6,139 nt of DNA from Gemmatimonadota bacterium. GTDB taxonomy: Bacteria; Gemmatimonadota; Gemmatimonadetes; Longimicrobiales; RSA9. Location of the stretch: contig VEPF01000199.1 of assembly GCA_012027055.1 (NCBI GenBank), forward strand, positions 1 through 6,139, read 5' to 3'. Below, piece after piece: positions 5,879-6,139 of the stretch. Below the pieces are notes generated by a model. That model searched no databases, was not told the DNA's origin, and was given only the letters and a program-made list of their open reading frames with translations. Position 1 is the stretch's first letter, and every line of letters starts with the position of its first letter. A program made the position numbers and the translations under genes.

Positions 5879-6056
5879 CGGTGTCCGGGAAGATGGCGGT
5901 GACGGGGCACTCCGGCTCGCAGGCACCGCAGTCGATGCACTCGTCCGGGTGGATGTAGTACTGGTCTTCGCCCTCGTATATGCAGTCCACCGGACAGACC
6001 TCGACGCAGCTGGCGTCCTTGGTCCCGATGCACGGCTCGGCAATCACGTACGGCAT
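5823..6056 (-). CDS. fdxA: Seven-iron ferredoxin ([3Fe-4S][4Fe-4S])
   Basis: This 77-residue, acidic protein closely follows Azotobacter ferredoxin I at the N-terminus: CVEVCPVDCIYEG and IHPDECIDCGACEPECPVTAIF. The cysteines are 9, 17, 21, 25, 40, 43, 46 and 50. By homology, Cys9, Cys17 and Cys50 bind the [3Fe-4S] cluster, and Cys21, Cys40, Cys43 and Cys46 the [4Fe-4S] cluster, while Cys25 is the free cysteine near the clusters. Thr12 stands where an 8Fe ferredoxin would have its fourth ligand, which supports the 7Fe type. It is a soluble low-potential electron carrier; the redox partner is not evident. The ATG at 6056 has GGAGGT (complement of 6068-6073) 11 bases upstream. The long C-terminal tail of Azotobacter FdI is absent, as in the short thermophile and actinobacterial forms. 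Confidence 0.95.
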   Translation of the reverse strand: MPYVIAEPCIGTKDASCVEVCPVDCIYEGEDQYYIHPDECIDCGACEPECPVTAIFPDTDVPPEWTSYIEKNRAHFS

Positions 6057-6067
6057 GGTGAGTCCCT

Positions 6068-6073
6068 ACCTCC
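6068..6073 (-). promoter_or_regulatory. Shine-Dalgarno of the ferredoxin gene (GGAGGT)
   Basis: The complement of ACCTCC at 6068-6073 reads GGAGGT, 11 bases before the ferredoxin ATG at 6056, and confirms that start. The remaining bases to the window end (6074-6139) show no ORF and no convincing promoter; a TTGCAC (complement of 6111-6116) has no -10 partner. Confidence 0.7.
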
Positions 6074-6139
6074 GACAGCGGCCATGGGCGTGGGTCCTGA
6101 AGGGGTCACGGTGCAACCCGCCGGCCCGCGCCAGCAAGG

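Overview
The window is a GC-rich (roughly 70% G+C by eye) bacterial chromosomal segment with densely packed genes and strong G/C bias at third codon positions. The gene set is a SufU-type Fe-S protein, a FadI-type thiolase, a seven-iron ferredoxin and two predicted lipoproteins. The lipoproteins suggest a bacterium with lipoprotein export. Together with the heptamer repeats between genes, this is compatible with Gemmatimonadota or a similar high-GC soil lineage. That placement is an impression, not something the sequence proves. There is no tRNA, rRNA, CRISPR array, transposase or phage gene.

Layout: (1) 1-390 (+) is the C-terminal part of a SufU Fe-S/sulfur-transfer protein, cut by the window edge. 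(2) 400-1644 (-) is an Eis-like GNAT acetyltransferase with a C-terminal SCP2-like domain, meeting sufU tail to tail with a 9-bp gap. (3) 1645-1915 is a divergent intergenic region. It carries two arrays of imperfect 7-bp repeats in opposite orientation, on either side of the only AT-rich patch. (4) 1916-3193 (+) is a FadI/trifunctional-beta-type 3-ketoacyl-CoA thiolase. (5) 3199-4854 (-) is an exported YtcJ-type amidohydrolase lipoprotein, convergent with the thiolase across 5 bp. (6) 4855-5351 holds a possible ECF-type promoter, a small single-pass membrane peptide ORF with a perfect ribosome binding site but no normal start codon at the right distance, and a strong intrinsic terminator. (7) 5363-5878 (-) is an NTF2/SnoaL-like lipoprotein, overlapped by (8) 5823-6056 (-), a 7Fe ferredoxin. 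The last two probably form one transcript read leftwards.

The genes do not form a single pathway. Fe-S assembly (SufU), a 7Fe ferredoxin and fatty-acid beta-oxidation (FadI) are housekeeping functions, and the rest are accessory enzymes and envelope proteins. I see no clear new multi-gene defence or metabolic system. The parts most worth a second look are the inverted heptamer arrays in the divergent promoter region, the short transcription unit at about 4941-5351, and the start-codon problems of the small peptide and the NTF2-like lipoprotein.
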